Source of the DNA: Mycobacterium sp.
Lineage (GTDB): Bacteria; Actinomycetota; Actinomycetes; Mycobacteriales; Mycobacteriaceae
Assembly (NCBI GenBank): GCA_003987775.1
Contig: RXJD01000071.1
Location: 62,823-126,822, forward strand
Reading direction: 5' to 3'
DNA length: 64,000 bases
Below are positions 44,317-54,296 of the stretch, piece by piece (the first letter of the stretch is position 1; each line of letters starts with the position of its first letter). Under the pieces are notes generated by a model, which saw only the letters and a program-made list of their open reading frames with translations, was not told where the DNA came from and did no database searches. The translations under genes and the position numbers were made by a program.

Positions 44317-45885
44317 ATGGGCATCGGCCTGGGGCAACTGTTGCTCGCGCTGGACGCGACGATGGTCACGCTGGTGCGAGCACCCCGCGGTCTGGATCTG
44401 CCGGTGTCCTCGGCCGCCCTGATCGACTCCGACGATGTTCGCCTCGGGCTGGCGCGGGCCGCCGGCTCGGCCGACGTGTTCTTCTTCGTCGGGGTGACCG
44501 GTGACGAGGCGGCACGCTGTATCGGCAGCCAGGTCAACAGCCCGGTGGCGGTCTTCGTCAAAGAGCCGTCGGAGGCGCTGGTGACCGCGGCCGTGCGGGC
44601 CGGCGCGGCTGTGGTGGCCGTGGAGCCCCAGGCGCGTTGGGAGCGCGTCTACCGATTGGTGAACCACGTCCTGGAGCACCACGGCGACCGGGCCGGCCCG
44701 CACGAAGATTCGGGTACCGACCTGTTCGGCCTGGCGCAGTCACTCGCCGACCGCATTCACGGCATGGTCAGTATCGAAGACGCCCAATCACACGTGCTGG
44801 CTTACTCGGCCTCCAGCGACGAAGCAGACGAATTACGCCGGCTCTCCATCCTGGGCCGTGCCGGCCCGCCCGAGCACCTGCAGTGGATCGGGCAGTGGGG
44901 CATCTTCGACGCTCTGCGGGCCGGCGGCGACGTGGTACGCGTCGCCGAGCGTCCCGAGTTGGGACTTCGCCCCAGACTTGCGATCGGGATCCATCGGTCG
45001 GAGCCGCCGACGTTCGCGGGCACCATCTGGGTGCAGCAGGGTTCGCAGCCGCTGGCCGACGACGCCGAGGAGGTCTTGCGGGGCGCCGCGGTCCTGGCCG
45101 CCCGGATCATGGCCCGGCTGGCGGCACGGCCGTCACCGCACGCTCAGCAGATGCAGCAACTCCTCGGACTCGGTCAGAGTGAGCCCGGTGATCTGTCCGC
45201 CGTCGCGCGCGAGCTGGGGCTGCCAGTCGACGGGGCCGGCGCGTTGATCGGCTGGGACACCATCGGCGGCACCGACCGGCAGTCCCGGCTCGACGAGGTT
45301 GTGGCGTTGAGCGCCAGTGCCTTTCGGCCCGATGCACAGGTAGCGTCGAACGGTTCGCGCATCTATGCGCTGATTCCGCAGATCTCGAAGACCCGGTCGG
45401 TCTCCTCCTGGGTGCGCGGCACGATCAGCGCGCTGCGAACGGAATTGAACGTCGAAATGCGGGCGGTCATCGCGGCACCGGTCAACGGCCTGGCCGCCGT
45501 GGCGGCAGCTCGCTCCGAGGTGGACCGGGTGCTGGACAGCGCAGCACGACACCCCGACTCATTCGGCCGGGTGACATCGCTGGCCGAGGCGCGCACCACG
45601 GTGTTGCTCGACGAAATCGTCACGCTGGTCGGCGCCGACGAGCGACTCGTCGACCCCCGGGTACGCGAGCTTCACGCACGCGACCCGGTGCTGACCGAGA
45701 CACTGCGGGCCTACCTGGACTGCTTCGGCGACATCGGCGCCGCTGCGAGCTGGCTGCAGGTGCACCCCAACACAATCCGCTACCGGGTGCGCCGCATCGA
45801 GCAGTTGCTGGGCACGTCACTGGCGAATCCCGATGTGCGACTGCTGTTTTCGCTGGGCATCCGGGCTGCCGGGCGGCCGGCCTAG
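44317..45885 (+). CDS. pruC: PucR-family transcriptional activator of proline use (Rv1186c-like)
   Basis: The 522-residue regulator has an N-terminal purine-catabolism-type sensing region, a GGDEF-like CdaR middle domain, and a C-terminal PucR helix-turn-helix (TLRAYLDCFGDIGAAASWL followed by QVHPNTIRYRVRRIEQLLG). It matches Rv1186c, reported in mycobacteria as the activator (PruC) needed for proline catabolic gene expression. It is divergent from pruA. The ATG at 44317 follows a likely -10 (TAAGAT) by only a few bases, so the leader is short. Confidence 0.88.
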   Translation: MGIGLGQLLLALDATMVTLVRAPRGLDLPVSSAALIDSDDVRLGLARAAGSADVFFFVGVTGDEAARCIGSQVNSPVAVFVKEPSEALVTAAVRAGAAVVAVEPQARWERVYRLVNHVLEHHGDRAGPHEDSGTDLFGLAQSLADRIHGMVSIEDAQSHVLAYSASSDEADELRRLSILGRAGPPEHLQWIGQWGIFDALRAGGDVVRVAERPELGLRPRLAIGIHRSEPPTFAGTIWVQQGSQPLADDAEEVLRGAAVLAARIMARLAARPSPHAQQMQQLLGLGQSEPGDLSAVARELGLPVDGAGALIGWDTIGGTDRQSRLDEVVALSASAFRPDAQVASNGSRIYALIPQISKTRSVSSWVRGTISALRTELNVEMRAVIAAPVNGLAAVAAARSEVDRVLDSAARHPDSFGRVTSLAEARTTVLLDEIVTLVGADERLVDPRVRELHARDPVLTETLRAYLDCFGDIGAAASWLQVHPNTIRYRVRRIEQLLGTSLANPDVRLLFSLGIRAAGRPA

Positions 45886-45968
45886 GCCACTGCCCACAAG
45901 GTTCGCCGCAACCCTGCCCGCGCGGGGTAGAGTTTGGGACGCTCAGCGAGAGAAGGTGCGCAAGCCGT

Positions 45969-46433
45969 GTGGAGGTCACCGTGACGGAACAACCGCCGAA
46001 TTGGCCGCCGCCGGAGTACCCACCGCCGAACCCCGGCGGTTACGGGTATCCGCCACCGAACTATCCACCACCGGCACCCGGTGGCTACGGCTACGGCTAT
46101 CCGCCACCGGTCTACGCGGCGCCCAGGACCAACGCGCTGGCCATCGCATCGCTGGTGACCTCGTTGGCGGGGTTCTTCACCTGCGGCATCGGGAACATTC
46201 TGGGTCTGATTTTCGGCGTGGTCGGCCTGGTCCAGATCAGGCGGTCCGGCGAAGGGGGCCGCGGACTGGCGATCGCCGGAGTTGTGATCAGCGCGCTCAC
46301 ATTCGTGGGCCTGTTAATGGCACTCATCATCGGAACCGTCAACCGCCACGCACGCGAAGAATACGATTACAGTTCCCAGCCCGCCGTGGTCGAACAGTGG
46401 TCCGCGCCGGTCGATCTCATGTCCTGCCACTGA
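45969..46433 (+). CDS. DUF4190 membrane protein with Pro/Gly/Tyr-rich N-terminus
   Basis: The 154-residue protein begins with a low-complexity cytoplasmic tail of repeated PPP-x-x-GGYGYPPP units (residues about 8-50). Two transmembrane helices follow (ALAIASLVTSLAGFFTCGIG and GLAIAGVVISALTFVGLLMA), the typical DUF4190 arrangement, and then a short exposed tail. The function is unknown; similar proteins are common in actinobacteria. The GTG at 45969 is used, and another GTG four codons on (VTEQPPNW) is equally possible. Confidence 0.8.
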   Translation: MEVTVTEQPPNWPPPEYPPPNPGGYGYPPPNYPPPAPGGYGYGYPPPVYAAPRTNALAIASLVTSLAGFFTCGIGNILGLIFGVVGLVQIRRSGEGGRGLAIAGVVISALTFVGLLMALIIGTVNRHAREEYDYSSQPAVVEQWSAPVDLMSCH

Positions 46434-46529
46434 GCCCCACGCGGCGGCCCGCGCCGGCGCAATAGTTATTCTCACGGTGAAGGTAACCGCAAGTGTTGCA
46501 CCGGATTTCCGTGCGGTTAGGCTTCGTTG

Positions 46530-47333
46530 GTGGCCGATCATCCGTCGTCGTACCTGGTGCTGGCATCCCAGCGCAGCGGCAGCACCTTACTGGTCGAATC
46601 CCTGCGCGCGACGGGTGTGGCCGGTGAGCCTCAGGAGTTCTTCCAATACCTGCCTACCACCAGCCAATCCCCGCAACCACGCCAGTGGTTCGCCGGGGTC
46701 GAGGACGAGTCGATCCTGAAGCTGCTGGATCCGTTGGACGAGGGCAAGCCTGACCTGGCACCGCCCGAGATCTGGCGCGACTACATCCGCACGGTGGGCC
46801 GCACGCCCAACGGGGTGTGGGGCGGGAAACTCATGTGGAACCAGACGCCGTTGCTGCTGGACCGCGTGGCCGGCCTCAAGGAACGGTCGGGCGATGGCTT
46901 GCTGGCCGCCATCCGCGACGTGGTGGGTGAAGATCCGCTGCTGATCCACATCCACCGCCCCGACGTCGTATCCCAGGCCGTGTCGTTCTGGCGGGCCGTG
47001 CAGACCCGCGTGTGGCGGGGCAGGCCGGACCCGGTTCGCGACGCGCGCGCCACCTATCACGCCGGCGCGATCGCTCACGTGGTGCGGATGCTGCAGGCGC
47101 AGGAGGAGGGCTGGCGGAACTGGTTTGCCGAGGAGAACGTCAAGCCGATCGAGATTTCCTATCCGGTGTTGTGGCGCAACCTGACTGAGGTGGTCGGCAA
47201 CATCCTCGAAGAACTGGGCCTGGACCGGCGACTGGCACCCGAGCCGGTGCTGCAAAGGCAGGCCGACCAACGTTCCGACGAGTGGGTGGACCGCTACCGG
47301 GCGGACGCCGAAAGAGAGGGGCTACCAACGTGA
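46530..47333 (+). CDS. stf0: Trehalose 2-sulfotransferase
   Basis: The 267-residue protein matches Stf0 nearly end to end. It has a PAPS 5'-phosphosulfate loop ([20 protein letters not shown]), [46 protein letters not shown] and [14 protein letters not shown]. Stf0 moves sulfate from PAPS to trehalose, the first step to sulfolipid-1 in M. tuberculosis. The GTG at 46530 gives the known length; a TTG sits one codon earlier. The stop overlaps the cysD start (GTGA), so the enzyme is made together with its donor-synthesis enzymes. Confidence 0.95.
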   Translation: MADHPSSYLVLASQRSGSTLLVESLRATGVAGEPQEFFQYLPTTSQSPQPRQWFAGVEDESILKLLDPLDEGKPDLAPPEIWRDYIRTVGRTPNGVWGGKLMWNQTPLLLDRVAGLKERSGDGLLAAIRDVVGEDPLLIHIHRPDVVSQAVSFWRAVQTRVWRGRPDPVRDARATYHAGAIAHVVRMLQAQEEGWRNWFAEENVKPIEISYPVLWRNLTEVVGNILEELGLDRRLAPEPVLQRQADQRSDEWVDRYRADAEREGLPT

Positions 47334-48244
47334 CGCTCACGGATACAACTCACGTCGACGAGCTGCGCCTGCTGGAAGCCGAGGCGGTGCACATCATCCG
47401 TGAGGTCGTCGCCGAGCTGGAGCGACCGGTGCTGCTGTTCTCGGCAGGAAAGGACTCTATCGTTCTCCTTCGGTTGGCGGAGAAGGCTTTTCGTCCGCTG
47501 CCGCTACCCTTCCCGGTGATGCACGTCGACACCGGACACAACTTCCCCGAGGTGATCGAGTTCCGCGACCGCAGGGTGACCGGCCAGGGGCACAAACTCA
47601 TCGTGGCCTCCGTTCAGGAGTCCATCGACAAGGGGCGCGTGCCGGACCCCGGGCCCAGCGCTTCCCGCAACCGTGCCCAGACCCGCACGCTGCTCGATGC
47701 TCTCGAGGAGGGCGGCTTCGATGCGGCATTCGGCGGCGCCCGTCGTGACGAGGAACGCGCCCGCGCCAAAGAACGCATCCTGAGCTTCCGTGACGAGTTC
47801 GGCCAGTGGGATCCGCGGGCGCAGCGCCCGGAGCCGTGGAGTCTCTACAACGGCCGGATCAAGAAGGGCGAGCAGGTCCGGGTGTTCCCGCTGAGCAACT
47901 GGACCGAGATCGACGTCTGGCGTTATATCGAGCTGGAAAACCTTGAAATACCGTCGATTTACTACGCACACGAACGGGAGGTGTTCGAGCGCGACGGCAT
48001 CCTGCTGGCGGTCTCGGAGTACACCAGCCCGGTCGACGGTGAACGAGCCGCGGTGGAATGGGTGCGCTACCGCACCGTCGGCGACCTGACCATCACCGGG
48101 GCGGTGCGCTCGGAGGCCACCGACATCACCCGGGTCATCAGCGAGATCTCGGCGGCGACGGTGTCCGAGCGCGGTGAGACCCGCGCCGATGACCGCACGT
48201 CGGCCGCTGCGATGGAAGACCGTAAGCGAGAGGGGTACTTCTGA
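47330..48244 (+). CDS. cysD: Sulfate adenylyltransferase subunit 2
   Basis: The 304-residue PP-loop ATP-pyrophosphatase subunit of ATP sulfurylase makes APS from sulfate and ATP together with CysN. Motifs include [16 protein letters not shown] for the PP-loop, [49 protein letters not shown] and the C-terminal RKREGYF. The GTG at 47330 overlaps the stf0 stop by 4 bp, with AGAGAGGGG as ribosome binding site. Confidence 0.96.
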   Translation: MTLTDTTHVDELRLLEAEAVHIIREVVAELERPVLLFSAGKDSIVLLRLAEKAFRPLPLPFPVMHVDTGHNFPEVIEFRDRRVTGQGHKLIVASVQESIDKGRVPDPGPSASRNRAQTRTLLDALEEGGFDAAFGGARRDEERARAKERILSFRDEFGQWDPRAQRPEPWSLYNGRIKKGEQVRVFPLSNWTEIDVWRYIELENLEIPSIYYAHEREVFERDGILLAVSEYTSPVDGERAAVEWVRYRTVGDLTITGAVRSEATDITRVISEISAATVSERGETRADDRTSAAAMEDRKREGYF

Positions 48245-50160
48245 TGACCACCGCCGAAGAGGCCGGAAAAGCCTCCCCGGGCCGGGGTTTGACGCGGCAG
48301 CTGCTGCGCATCGCCACCGCCGGCTCAGTGGACGACGGCAAGAGCACCCTGATCGGGCGCTTGCTGCACGACACCGACAGCTTGCCGCTGGACCACCTGG
48401 AGGCGGTGACCGACGACGAGGGGGTCGCCGACCTCGCGGCCCTGTCCGACGGGCTGCGGGCCGAGCGCGAGCAGGGCATCACCATCGACGTCGCCTATCG
48501 CTTCTTCTCCACCGAGAACCGCAGCTACATCCTGGCCGACACCCCCGGGCATGAGCGCTACACCCGCAACATGTTCACCGGTGCCTCCAACGCGCACGTG
48601 GCGATCCTGCTCGTCGATGCGCGGGCCGGCGTGTTGCGCCAGACCCGCAGACACGCGCGGATCGCAAAACTGTTGGGTATCAAGCACTTCGTTGCCGCAG
48701 TCAACAAGATCGACCTGATCGACTTCGACCAGGACGGCTTCGCCGAAGTCGAGAAGGAACTGGGCCACGTCGCCGCGCGGCTCGGCGAAGTGGACCTGAC
48801 GGTGATCCCGCTGGCCGCCAAGCTGGGCGACAACGTCGTGCACCGTTCCGACAACACGCCGTGGTACAGCGGGCCCACCCTGCTCGAATATCTGGAGACC
48901 GTGGAACTGGTGGCCCCACAGGCCGAGGCGTCGCGCCTACGCCTGCCCGTCCAGTGGGTCTCGCGGCCCACCGCCGAGGTGCGCCGCCGCTACACCGGCC
49001 GTCTCGCGGCCGGGACGCTCAGCGTCGGCGATCCGGTGATCTCGCTGCCCGCCGGCACCCGCTCCACGGTTACGGCGCTGGATACCCTCGACGACGAGCG
49101 GACGACAGCTGTTGCCCCGCTTTCGGTTTCGATCGAACTCGCCGATGACATCGACGTGGGCCGGGGCGACGTGTTCATCAGCGGCGCCGAGGACGCGGTG
49201 CCGCCGGTGCTGGCCCGTGAACTCGACGCCATCGTGTGCTGGTTCGTCGATTCCCCGCTGCGGGCCGGTGATCGGCTCGCCCTCAAGCAGACCACCAAGA
49301 GTGTGCGGGCAACCGTGCAGGAGCTGCACTCCCGCCTGGACCCGGAGACCCTGGACGAGCTCGATGGTCCAGTTGAGTTGGTACTGAACGACATCGGCAC
49401 AGTCACGCTGCGCACCAGCTCGGTGGTCCTGGCCGACCCCTACGACGAGAACCGGGACAGCGGCGCCTTCATCCTCATCGACGAGACGACCAACGACACC
49501 GTCGGAGCCGGCACCATCGTCGAGGCCAGGGAGGTCAAGCCCGGTAGCCACCAGCGCACTGACATCCGTTGGCACCCATCGGCTCTGGATCGCAAGCACC
49601 GGTGGACCGCTACCGGCCAACCAGGCGCGACGATCTGGTTCACCGGCCTGCCGGCGTCCGGCAAGTCCACCGTAGCGGTAGCCGTCGAACGCGCACTCGT
49701 CGAATCGGGCCGGGTGGCCTACCTGCTCGACGGCGACAACCTGCGCCACGGCCTGTCCGACGACCTCGGCTTCTCCCCCGGTGACCGTGCCGAAAACATC
49801 AGGCGGGTAGGGCATTTGACCCGTCTGCTGGCCGACGCGGGTGTGGTGGCGCTGGCGTCCCTGGTGTCGCCGCTCAAGTCGGACCGGGAAACCGCTCGCG
49901 CCCTCAGCGAGGCCGCCAAGCTGCCATTCCTGGAAGTCCACGTGGCGACGTCGCTCGCGGAATGCGAAAAGCGAGATCCAAAGGGGCTTTACGCGCGGGC
50001 CCGCAGCGGTGAACTCAAAGGCCTGACCGGAGTCGACGCGCCCTATGAGCCGCCGGAGAGCCCCGACCTGGTGCTGGACACCACCAACGCCGACATCGAC
50101 GAACTCGCCGCGCAGGTCATCAGCCTGCTCGACGAGGTCAGCCCCCGGCCGCCGCGGTAA
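48244..50160 (+). CDS. cysNC: Bifunctional sulfate adenylyltransferase subunit 1/APS kinase
   Basis: The 638-residue fusion has an EF-Tu-like GTPase CysN in the first 430 residues: AGSVDDGKSTLIGRLL, DTPGHERYTRNM and NKIDLIDFDQDG. The CysC APS kinase from about residue 455 has a P-loop in WFTGLPASGKSTVAVA, DGDNLRHGLSDDLGF and SLVSPLKSDRETAR. Together with CysD it turns sulfate into PAPS, the donor for Stf0. The ATG overlaps the cysD stop as TGATG. Confidence 0.96.
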   Translation: MTTAEEAGKASPGRGLTRQLLRIATAGSVDDGKSTLIGRLLHDTDSLPLDHLEAVTDDEGVADLAALSDGLRAEREQGITIDVAYRFFSTENRSYILADTPGHERYTRNMFTGASNAHVAILLVDARAGVLRQTRRHARIAKLLGIKHFVAAVNKIDLIDFDQDGFAEVEKELGHVAARLGEVDLTVIPLAAKLGDNVVHRSDNTPWYSGPTLLEYLETVELVAPQAEASRLRLPVQWVSRPTAEVRRRYTGRLAAGTLSVGDPVISLPAGTRSTVTALDTLDDERTTAVAPLSVSIELADDIDVGRGDVFISGAEDAVPPVLARELDAIVCWFVDSPLRAGDRLALKQTTKSVRATVQELHSRLDPETLDELDGPVELVLNDIGTVTLRTSSVVLADPYDENRDSGAFILIDETTNDTVGAGTIVEAREVKPGSHQRTDIRWHPSALDRKHRWTATGQPGATIWFTGLPASGKSTVAVAVERALVESGRVAYLLDGDNLRHGLSDDLGFSPGDRAENIRRVGHLTRLLADAGVVALASLVSPLKSDRETARALSEAAKLPFLEVHVATSLAECEKRDPKGLYARARSGELKGLTGVDAPYEPPESPDLVLDTTNADIDELAAQVISLLDEVSPRPPR

Positions 50161-50231
50161 CAGTTCCCCAAAAACTCCGGTATCAGCGGTAACGTCGGTG
50201 GTAACCAACCGGGCCGCCGACGGGAGAAACC

Positions 50232-50522
50232 ATGAGGCACCGCATCGTCGCAGGGCTGGCCGCTGTGCTGATGGCCGCGGGGCTGATCGCCGCGGCTCCG
50301 CCGGCCAGCGCCGGCTGCCAGTACGGCGGCGGCTTCCTGAGTAAATGCGACGGACCGATCCAGCCTGACGGCACGTGGCAACGGTGCGTGGCGGTGACCC
50401 GGCTGGTTCCCAACGGCGCCAGTTCGTATCTGGTGCCGGACAAGCGCTGCGACGTGATGGGTCCCGGCCAGAACCCAGGCGATGTCGCCTTCGGCGACCC
50501 GCCGACGCACATCGACGACTGA
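50232..50522 (+). CDS. Small secreted CDGP-domain protein
   Basis: The 96-residue protein has a Sec signal peptide (MRHRIVAGLAAVLMAAGLIA, cleavage near PASAG, residue 28). The mature, Cys-containing domain shows the CDGP motif (FLSKCDGPIQPDGTWQRC), with four Cys able to form two disulfides. Related small exported proteins are widespread in mycobacteria without known function. It stands alone 71 bp after cysNC. Confidence 0.85.
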   Translation: MRHRIVAGLAAVLMAAGLIAAAPPASAGCQYGGGFLSKCDGPIQPDGTWQRCVAVTRLVPNGASSYLVPDKRCDVMGPGQNPGDVAFGDPPTHIDD

Positions 50523-50543
50523 ACCGGCCGGCGCCCGATTCCG

Positions 50544-51809
50544 CTAACCGACGCGCCGTCCGTCACGCGACACGGTGACCCGGTCGCGCGCGTAGACCTC
50601 CGCCAGGAACTGTTCGACGGCGACCGCCGTGTGCGCCGCGCGGGCCGAGCCGAAGATGTCGAAAGCGTGCTGCGCCCACGGCATCTCGGCGTACACCACC
50701 GGATTGCGGCTCACCTCACGCAGCCGTGCGGTGAAGGCGCGCGCCTGCTCGACCGGGATCAGCGAGTCGTTGGTGCCGTGCAGCACGAAGAATGGCGGCG
50801 CATCCTCGGAGACGTGGGTGATCGGCGAGGCGAGCCGGAACGGCTCGGCAATCTCGTTGCGGCCCAGCTTGAAAACCCGTTTGGCCATCATGGCCGGCAT
50901 CATCGGATGCACCGCGTCGTCGCGGGTGAAGTCGTAGAACCCGTAGAACGGGATCGCGGCCTGTACCCGGGTGTCCGCCTCCTCGAAGCCGACCTGAAAC
51001 CGCGGCTCGTTAGGAGTAAGTGCCGCAAGGGAAGACAGATGTCCTCCGGCTGACCCACCGGTGATCGCAATCCATTCCGGATCGCCGCCGTACTCGGCGA
51101 TGTTCTCCTTCGTCCAGGCGATCGCCCGCTTCACGTCGACGATCTGGTCGGGCCAGGTCGAGCGCGGGCTCAGCCGATAGTTGACCGACACGCAGATCCA
51201 GCCGAGTTCGGCCAGGTGGCTCATCAGGGGGTGGGCCTGTCCCCGCTTGTTGCCCACCATCCAGGCACCGCCGTGCACCTGCAGCAGCACCGGTGCGGGC
51301 TCGTCGCGGTCGAGGTCAGGCCGCCGCCAGATGTCGAGATGATTGCGCGACCCGAATTCGCCGTAACTGATGTCGACGTCGTGGGCGTAATCGCGCCAGA
51401 TGCGCAGCATCCGCGCCGGGCCGGGCTTCTTGGCGGTGGCGCCGTCGGGCGCCGGCCGCTTCCACAGATCGCCGGCCCCGGTGCGCCGGTCTGGTCCCAG
51501 GCCCTCGTCCAGCGCAGCGGTCAGCACCTCGTCGGCGGACCGGCCGCTGCGGTGCAGCCCGAGGAGCCCGAGCCCGGACACGGTCGCCAGCAACCAGCTG
51601 ACCAGGCGTGTGCGGCGCGGCACCTGAGGAGTTATCGCCGCGAGCGCGGCAAACTGTGCAGCAAGCGCCGGCACCGGGAGCTCGGTTGCGAACAGGCCGT
51701 AGCCGAACGCATGCCCTGCCAGGTAGCCGCGCTTGCTCACCGGTCGGTAGCCGTTGACGGCGAACAACAGCCCAGCCAGAGATACCAATATCGCCGCTAT
51801 CCGCTTCAT
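50544..51809 (-). CDS. Membrane-anchored alpha/beta hydrolase (HSL-type esterase/lipase)
   Basis: The 421-residue protein has one or more N-terminal hydrophobic segments (MKRIAAILVSLAGLLFAV and FAALAAITPQV). The esterase domain carries the HSL oxyanion motif LQVHGGAWMVGNK, nucleophile elbow ITGGSAGGHLSSL (Ser near residue 255), Asp in HGTNDSLIPVEQ and His in WAQHAFDIF. It resembles mycobacterial Lip esterases; the exact member is not assigned. The ATG at 51809 is preferred because GGGGAGGA lies 8 bases upstream; the frame is open to a GTG at 51842. Confidence 0.85.
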   Translation of the reverse strand: MKRIAAILVSLAGLLFAVNGYRPVSKRGYLAGHAFGYGLFATELPVPALAAQFAALAAITPQVPRRTRLVSWLLATVSGLGLLGLHRSGRSADEVLTAALDEGLGPDRRTGAGDLWKRPAPDGATAKKPGPARMLRIWRDYAHDVDISYGEFGSRNHLDIWRRPDLDRDEPAPVLLQVHGGAWMVGNKRGQAHPLMSHLAELGWICVSVNYRLSPRSTWPDQIVDVKRAIAWTKENIAEYGGDPEWIAITGGSAGGHLSSLAALTPNEPRFQVGFEEADTRVQAAIPFYGFYDFTRDDAVHPMMPAMMAKRVFKLGRNEIAEPFRLASPITHVSEDAPPFFVLHGTNDSLIPVEQARAFTARLREVSRNPVVYAEMPWAQHAFDIFGSARAAHTAVAVEQFLAEVYARDRVTVSRDGRRVG

Positions 51810-51890
51810 CGACTTGTCCTCCCCGTCGACCTCGGGCATCACCCGCCCGATGCTTCTTTAACTAACCTAACTGCCCGGCTTGGAGCACCT

Positions 51891-54275
51891 TTAACCGGTT
51901 TCCCCCGCCTCGCCGGCGCCGCCGGCGTCGTGTGTCTCCGGCGGCTGCTGCAGCACCTGATAGGCGGGGTCGACCATGGTGATCGGCCGGTTCCCGGTCT
52001 GCCGGGCCTTGCCGGTGATCCGCAGCACCTGGCCGGGCTGAATGTCGCCGCCGCCGTGGCCGGGGCGGAACGTGACGGCAAGGTCGCCGGTATCGTCTCC
52101 GATCACGATCCGCCGCAGCGTGTGCCGCCGCTCGCTGACGTCTTCGACCTCGCGCACCCGGCCTTCGATCGTGGCGCGTTGCCCCGGTACCAGCCCGGCG
52201 ACCGTGATCACCGAGTCGGGCCGCTGCGGGTATTCGTATGCCTCGACGTTTCGGTCCTCGCCCTGGGACACCCACGCTTCGATCTTGTCCAGCCGACGGG
52301 CGAGCCGCTGCTCGAAACGGTCGGGATAGGCCTCCTTGATCCGGGATTCCACGTCGTAGGGCACGATCGTCGCCGCCGCATCGGGGATGAGGCTCACCGC
52401 GCGGGCGATCTTGTCGGCGGTGCGGTCGTGCAGCAGCCGCCCGAGCAGCGGCGCATACGTCCGGCGCGGCAGCAGCACCGTCACATTGGTGTCGGGATGC
52501 TCCTTGCTCGTTTTCGCCACCAGGATCTGCGCGGCGCGGTTGATCCGCCGGTCCGGGCAGTCCACGATGCGCAGCCGGGTATCGAGACCGAAGTCATCCC
52601 AGCGCTTGCGAAGGTGTGCGGCATGGGCCGCGTCGACCATGAAGTGCACCGCGATCAGCTCGTCGGCCCGTAATCCTTTGCCATATCGCAGTCCTTCGAT
52701 CACGGCGAGGTCGACCGAGTTCACCAGGATGTACACCCGGTGCCGGGCGTACTTCACCATTTCCGGTCTATCGGTGCGGAACATCTCGAGAATGGCTGCC
52801 TCGGCGCGGTATTCGCGGTTGAGCCGGATCAGCATGAAGACCAGCAGCGGGAACACCACGACCACCAGCCACGCGCCTTCGGTGAATTTGGCGACCGCGA
52901 AGATGCCGACCACGATCGTCGACAGAATGCCCGCCGAGAGGTTGATCGCCAGCCGGTGTCGCCAGCCGGGTTCCCGGTGGGTCAAGTGATGTTTGGTCAT
53001 CCCGTAGCCGGCCATCGAGAAACCGGTGAACACGCCGATCGCATAGAACGGCACCAGAGCGTTGACCGAACCGCCGGTGGTCACCAGCAGCACCACCGAG
53101 AGCGCGGTGAGCGCGATGATGCCGTTGGAGAACACCAGGCGGTGCCCGCGCTTCATCAATTGCCTTGGCAGGAAACGGTCTTCGGCGACAAAACTGGCCA
53201 GCGCCGGGAAGCCGTTGAAGCTGGTGTTGGCGCCGGTGAACAGAATCGCCGCGGTAGACGCCTGCACCAGAATAAAGAAGACGTTCCCGATCATGCCGTT
53301 ACCGAAGACCGCTCGCCCGATCTGGGACAGCACCGAGGGGTACTCGGTGAGATACGGCGTGGCGTGGGTGGCGTAGGCGAGATAGGCCACGCCGGCCAAC
53401 AGGAACCCGAGAATGCACGCCATCGCGGTCAGCACCCGACGCGCGTTGCGGCCCTGCGGTTTCTGGAACAGGTCGACCGTGTTGGAGATCGCCTCCACGC
53501 CCGTCAGCGACGACCCGCCGTTGGCGAAGGCACGCAACAGCACCAGGATCGTCGCGCCCATCACCAGCCCGTTGCCCTGGTGAACCGGGACCGTGCCGGG
53601 CAGTCGTCCGGGGTCGTAGACCGGCAATCCCCAGAACAGCTGGCGGACCACGCCGACCACGATGGTGCTGGCGACCATGACGATGAAGAAATAGGTTGCG
53701 GCGGCGAAAGGCGTTCCCGCTTCCCGCATTCCGCGCAGGTTCAGATAGCAGATGAGGATGACAACACCGACGGTGATCTCCAGGCTGTACGGCCCCAGGG
53801 CGGGAAGCGCCGAGACGACAGCGACCGTTCCGGCGGCCGATTGCACCGCCACGGTGACCACGTAGTCGATCAGCAGCGCCGCGGCCGCGATCTGCGCCAC
53901 TCGCGGACCGAAGTTGTCCCGCGCCACGATGTAGGAGCCACCCGCCCGGGTGTAGGCCATCACCACCTGGCGGTAGGACGCCGCGACCAACATGAGGATC
54001 AGCAGGATGACGCCGGTGACCGGCAGCAGGAGCGCGAACGCGGCCAGTCCGGCGTTGGGCAGCAACTCGATCAGGATCTGTTCCGGGCCGTAGGCGGTCG
54101 AGGAGATCGCATCCGGCGACAGCGCACCCAGCGCCACTCCGTTCGATAACCGCTCACCGGCCAGCTGCTCGGTGATCAGCGGCTTGCCCAGAAACACTCG
54201 CTTGAGGACGTCGCCGACGGTCAGCGGGATACGCAACCTGCTCACCGACTTGCCCGCCGGACTGGCCAAGTCCAC
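51891..54275 (-). CDS. KimA-like APC-superfamily permease with C-terminal OB-fold domain
   Basis: The 794-residue protein has about twelve transmembrane helices in residues 40-490, starting with LSPDAISSTAYGPEQILIEL, the hallmark of the YdaO/KimA potassium importer group. A cytosolic UspA-like domain follows from about 500 (YILVNSVDLAVIEGLRYGKG). The last ~95 residues form an OB-fold-type strand pattern (GQRATIEGRVREVEDVSERR, GDLAVTFRPGHGG, GQVLRITGKAR). Length exceeds plain KimA (about 600). In H37Rv a similar permease (Rv2690c) lies near trk genes and an OB-fold protein, which fits the fusion. Substrate K+ is inference; annotation as an amino acid permease is possible. Confidence 0.82.
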   Translation of the reverse strand: MDLASPAGKSVSRLRIPLTVGDVLKRVFLGKPLITEQLAGERLSNGVALGALSPDAISSTAYGPEQILIELLPNAGLAAFALLLPVTGVILLILMLVAASYRQVVMAYTRAGGSYIVARDNFGPRVAQIAAAALLIDYVVTVAVQSAAGTVAVVSALPALGPYSLEITVGVVILICYLNLRGMREAGTPFAAATYFFIVMVASTIVVGVVRQLFWGLPVYDPGRLPGTVPVHQGNGLVMGATILVLLRAFANGGSSLTGVEAISNTVDLFQKPQGRNARRVLTAMACILGFLLAGVAYLAYATHATPYLTEYPSVLSQIGRAVFGNGMIGNVFFILVQASTAAILFTGANTSFNGFPALASFVAEDRFLPRQLMKRGHRLVFSNGIIALTALSVVLLVTTGGSVNALVPFYAIGVFTGFSMAGYGMTKHHLTHREPGWRHRLAINLSAGILSTIVVGIFAVAKFTEGAWLVVVVFPLLVFMLIRLNREYRAEAAILEMFRTDRPEMVKYARHRVYILVNSVDLAVIEGLRYGKGLRADELIAVHFMVDAAHAAHLRKRWDDFGLDTRLRIVDCPDRRINRAAQILVAKTSKEHPDTNVTVLLPRRTYAPLLGRLLHDRTADKIARAVSLIPDAAATIVPYDVESRIKEAYPDRFEQRLARRLDKIEAWVSQGEDRNVEAYEYPQRPDSVITVAGLVPGQRATIEGRVREVEDVSERRHTLRRIVIGDDTGDLAVTFRPGHGGGDIQPGQVLRITGKARQTGNRPITMVDPAYQVLQQPPETHDAGGAGEAGETG

Positions 54276-54296
54276 ACCCCCTGCCTCGTTGCTCGC

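Noticed and set aside
46021..46110. Tandem Pro/Gly/Tyr codon repeat as a DNA repeat element
   Set aside because: The repetition is explained by the low-complexity N-terminus of the DUF4190 protein.
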